Below are positions 63,578-64,000 of a DNA stretch of 64,000 nt, in pieces. Numbering within the stretch: the first letter of the stretch is position 1; every line of letters starts with the position of its first letter. The notes beneath the pieces are model-generated. The model was not told where the DNA came from. It was given only the letters and a program-made list of their open reading frames with translations, and did no database searches. The DNA comes from Sabethes cyaneus. Lineage: Eukaryota > Arthropoda > Insecta > Diptera > Culicidae. A program made the translations under genes and the position numbers. The stretch is taken from contig NC_071354.1 of assembly GCF_943734655.1 (NCBI RefSeq), positions 76,669,838-76,733,837 on the forward strand, read 5' to 3'.

Positions 63578-64000
63578 ATGTTGGCAAAAGTATTCCTTTT
63601 GGTGGCGGCCGTCCAGGCAGGCCTGGCGCAGTCCGACGAAGTACCCGGAACACTTCAAGTATCATCAATCTTTCTACCAGCACCAGCAGCAACTTTTGAG
63701 TGCACTGGAGGATACGGATCAGGTTGCAAAGATTGCCGAACGCAACAACAGTGTTTAGGAGCACTTGACCCCGTTGTAACAGCTTGCGCAGCACCAACAC
63801 CGTACTGTACCAGTGGATCGTGCTCTGCATCCATTGACCCAGAGGCAACCTGTACTTTCACTCCTCTCACTTGCTCCGGTGAAGGAACGTTCCCAGGTAT
63901 AACTTACAGTCTGTCGATGTTCAATCAGTACGATTAAATTATGTTGTTCTTTCAGATCCAACCACTTGTCAACTGTATCATTATTGTTCAAAAGCCGACA
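63578..64000 (+). CDS. secreted peritrophin-like chitin-binding protein (partial)
   Basis: Exon 1 is 63578-63896 (same 319-bp length as in the 47483 gene). A 59-bp phase-1 intron (donor gtataa, acceptor tttcag) precedes exon 2 from 63956, which runs off the window. Start chosen for the signal peptide MLAKVFLLVAAVQAGLA; upstream in-frame sequence lies across the TATA box and so is not coding. Then QSDEVPGTLQ, GGYGSGCKDCRTQQQCLG, TPYCTSGSC, TCSGEGTFP^DP and CQLYHYC. A recent tandem-type duplicate of the 47483 gene, same orientation, about 16 kb apart. Confidence 0.93.

Overview
The window is eukaryotic and looks like a culicine mosquito genome, most likely Aedes-like. This is inferred from small spliced genes with 54-62 bp introns, arthropod TATA/TCAGT core promoters, very dense LINE/MITE/SINE content, an ITmD37E-type transposase, and repeat families I recognise from Aedes. 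There are no prokaryotic operons, CRISPR arrays or rRNA genes.

The only convincing host genes are six paralogous secreted, cysteine-rich chitin-binding (peritrophin-like, ChtBD2) genes: 2717-3540 (-), 15307-16122 (+), 26990-27885 (+), 36080-36904 (-), 47483-48296 (+) and 63578-64000 (+, cut by the window end). Four of them (2717, 36080, 47483, 63578) share one plan: signal peptide, a (D/E)xPGTLQ segment, an N-terminal Cys module, one short phase-1 intron between the Pro and Asp of an FP^DP motif, then three ChtBD2-like Cys modules. The genes at 15307 and 26990 lack that intron. Three genes have a TATA box exactly 34 bp upstream of an Inr (TCAGT or GCAGT), and five have GATA motifs close upstream, which suggests co-regulated midgut or epithelial expression. 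Their products probably act together in chitin-containing matrix such as the peritrophic matrix.

Almost everything between the genes is transposable elements, often nested. By region: 0-5.5 kb has an RTE-like LINE end, a hAT MITE and an ITmD37E mariner carrying a SINE. 7.45-11.47 kb is one hAT-terminated unit (8-bp TSD) holding LINE debris and about nine copies of a 139-bp minisatellite. 13-14.4 kb is LINE debris. 16.5-17.2 kb is a TTAA-flanked element. 17.9-26.3 kb is bounded by matching TIRs and contains a Jockey-superfamily LINE, a possible solo LTR and an (ACAT)n array. 29.2-34.7 kb has an RTE fragment, a TA-flanked element, an R1-clade LINE interrupted by a hAT MITE, and (GT)n. 37.7-40.9 kb is a LINE split by a 2.4-kb insert containing two MITEs. 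41.2-43.6 kb is a perfect (CTGT)602 array. 49.2-51.4 kb is a pogo element inside a MITE. 51.4-55.9 kb holds two tail-to-tail R1 3' ends, one disrupted by a piggyBac-type element that itself holds an element with inverted 145-bp arrays. 55.9-63.1 kb has more LINEs, a Tc1/mariner copy, a hAT MITE and a young RTE insertion just upstream of the last chitin-binding gene.

All identifications are from reading the sequence and from general family knowledge. No database search was possible.
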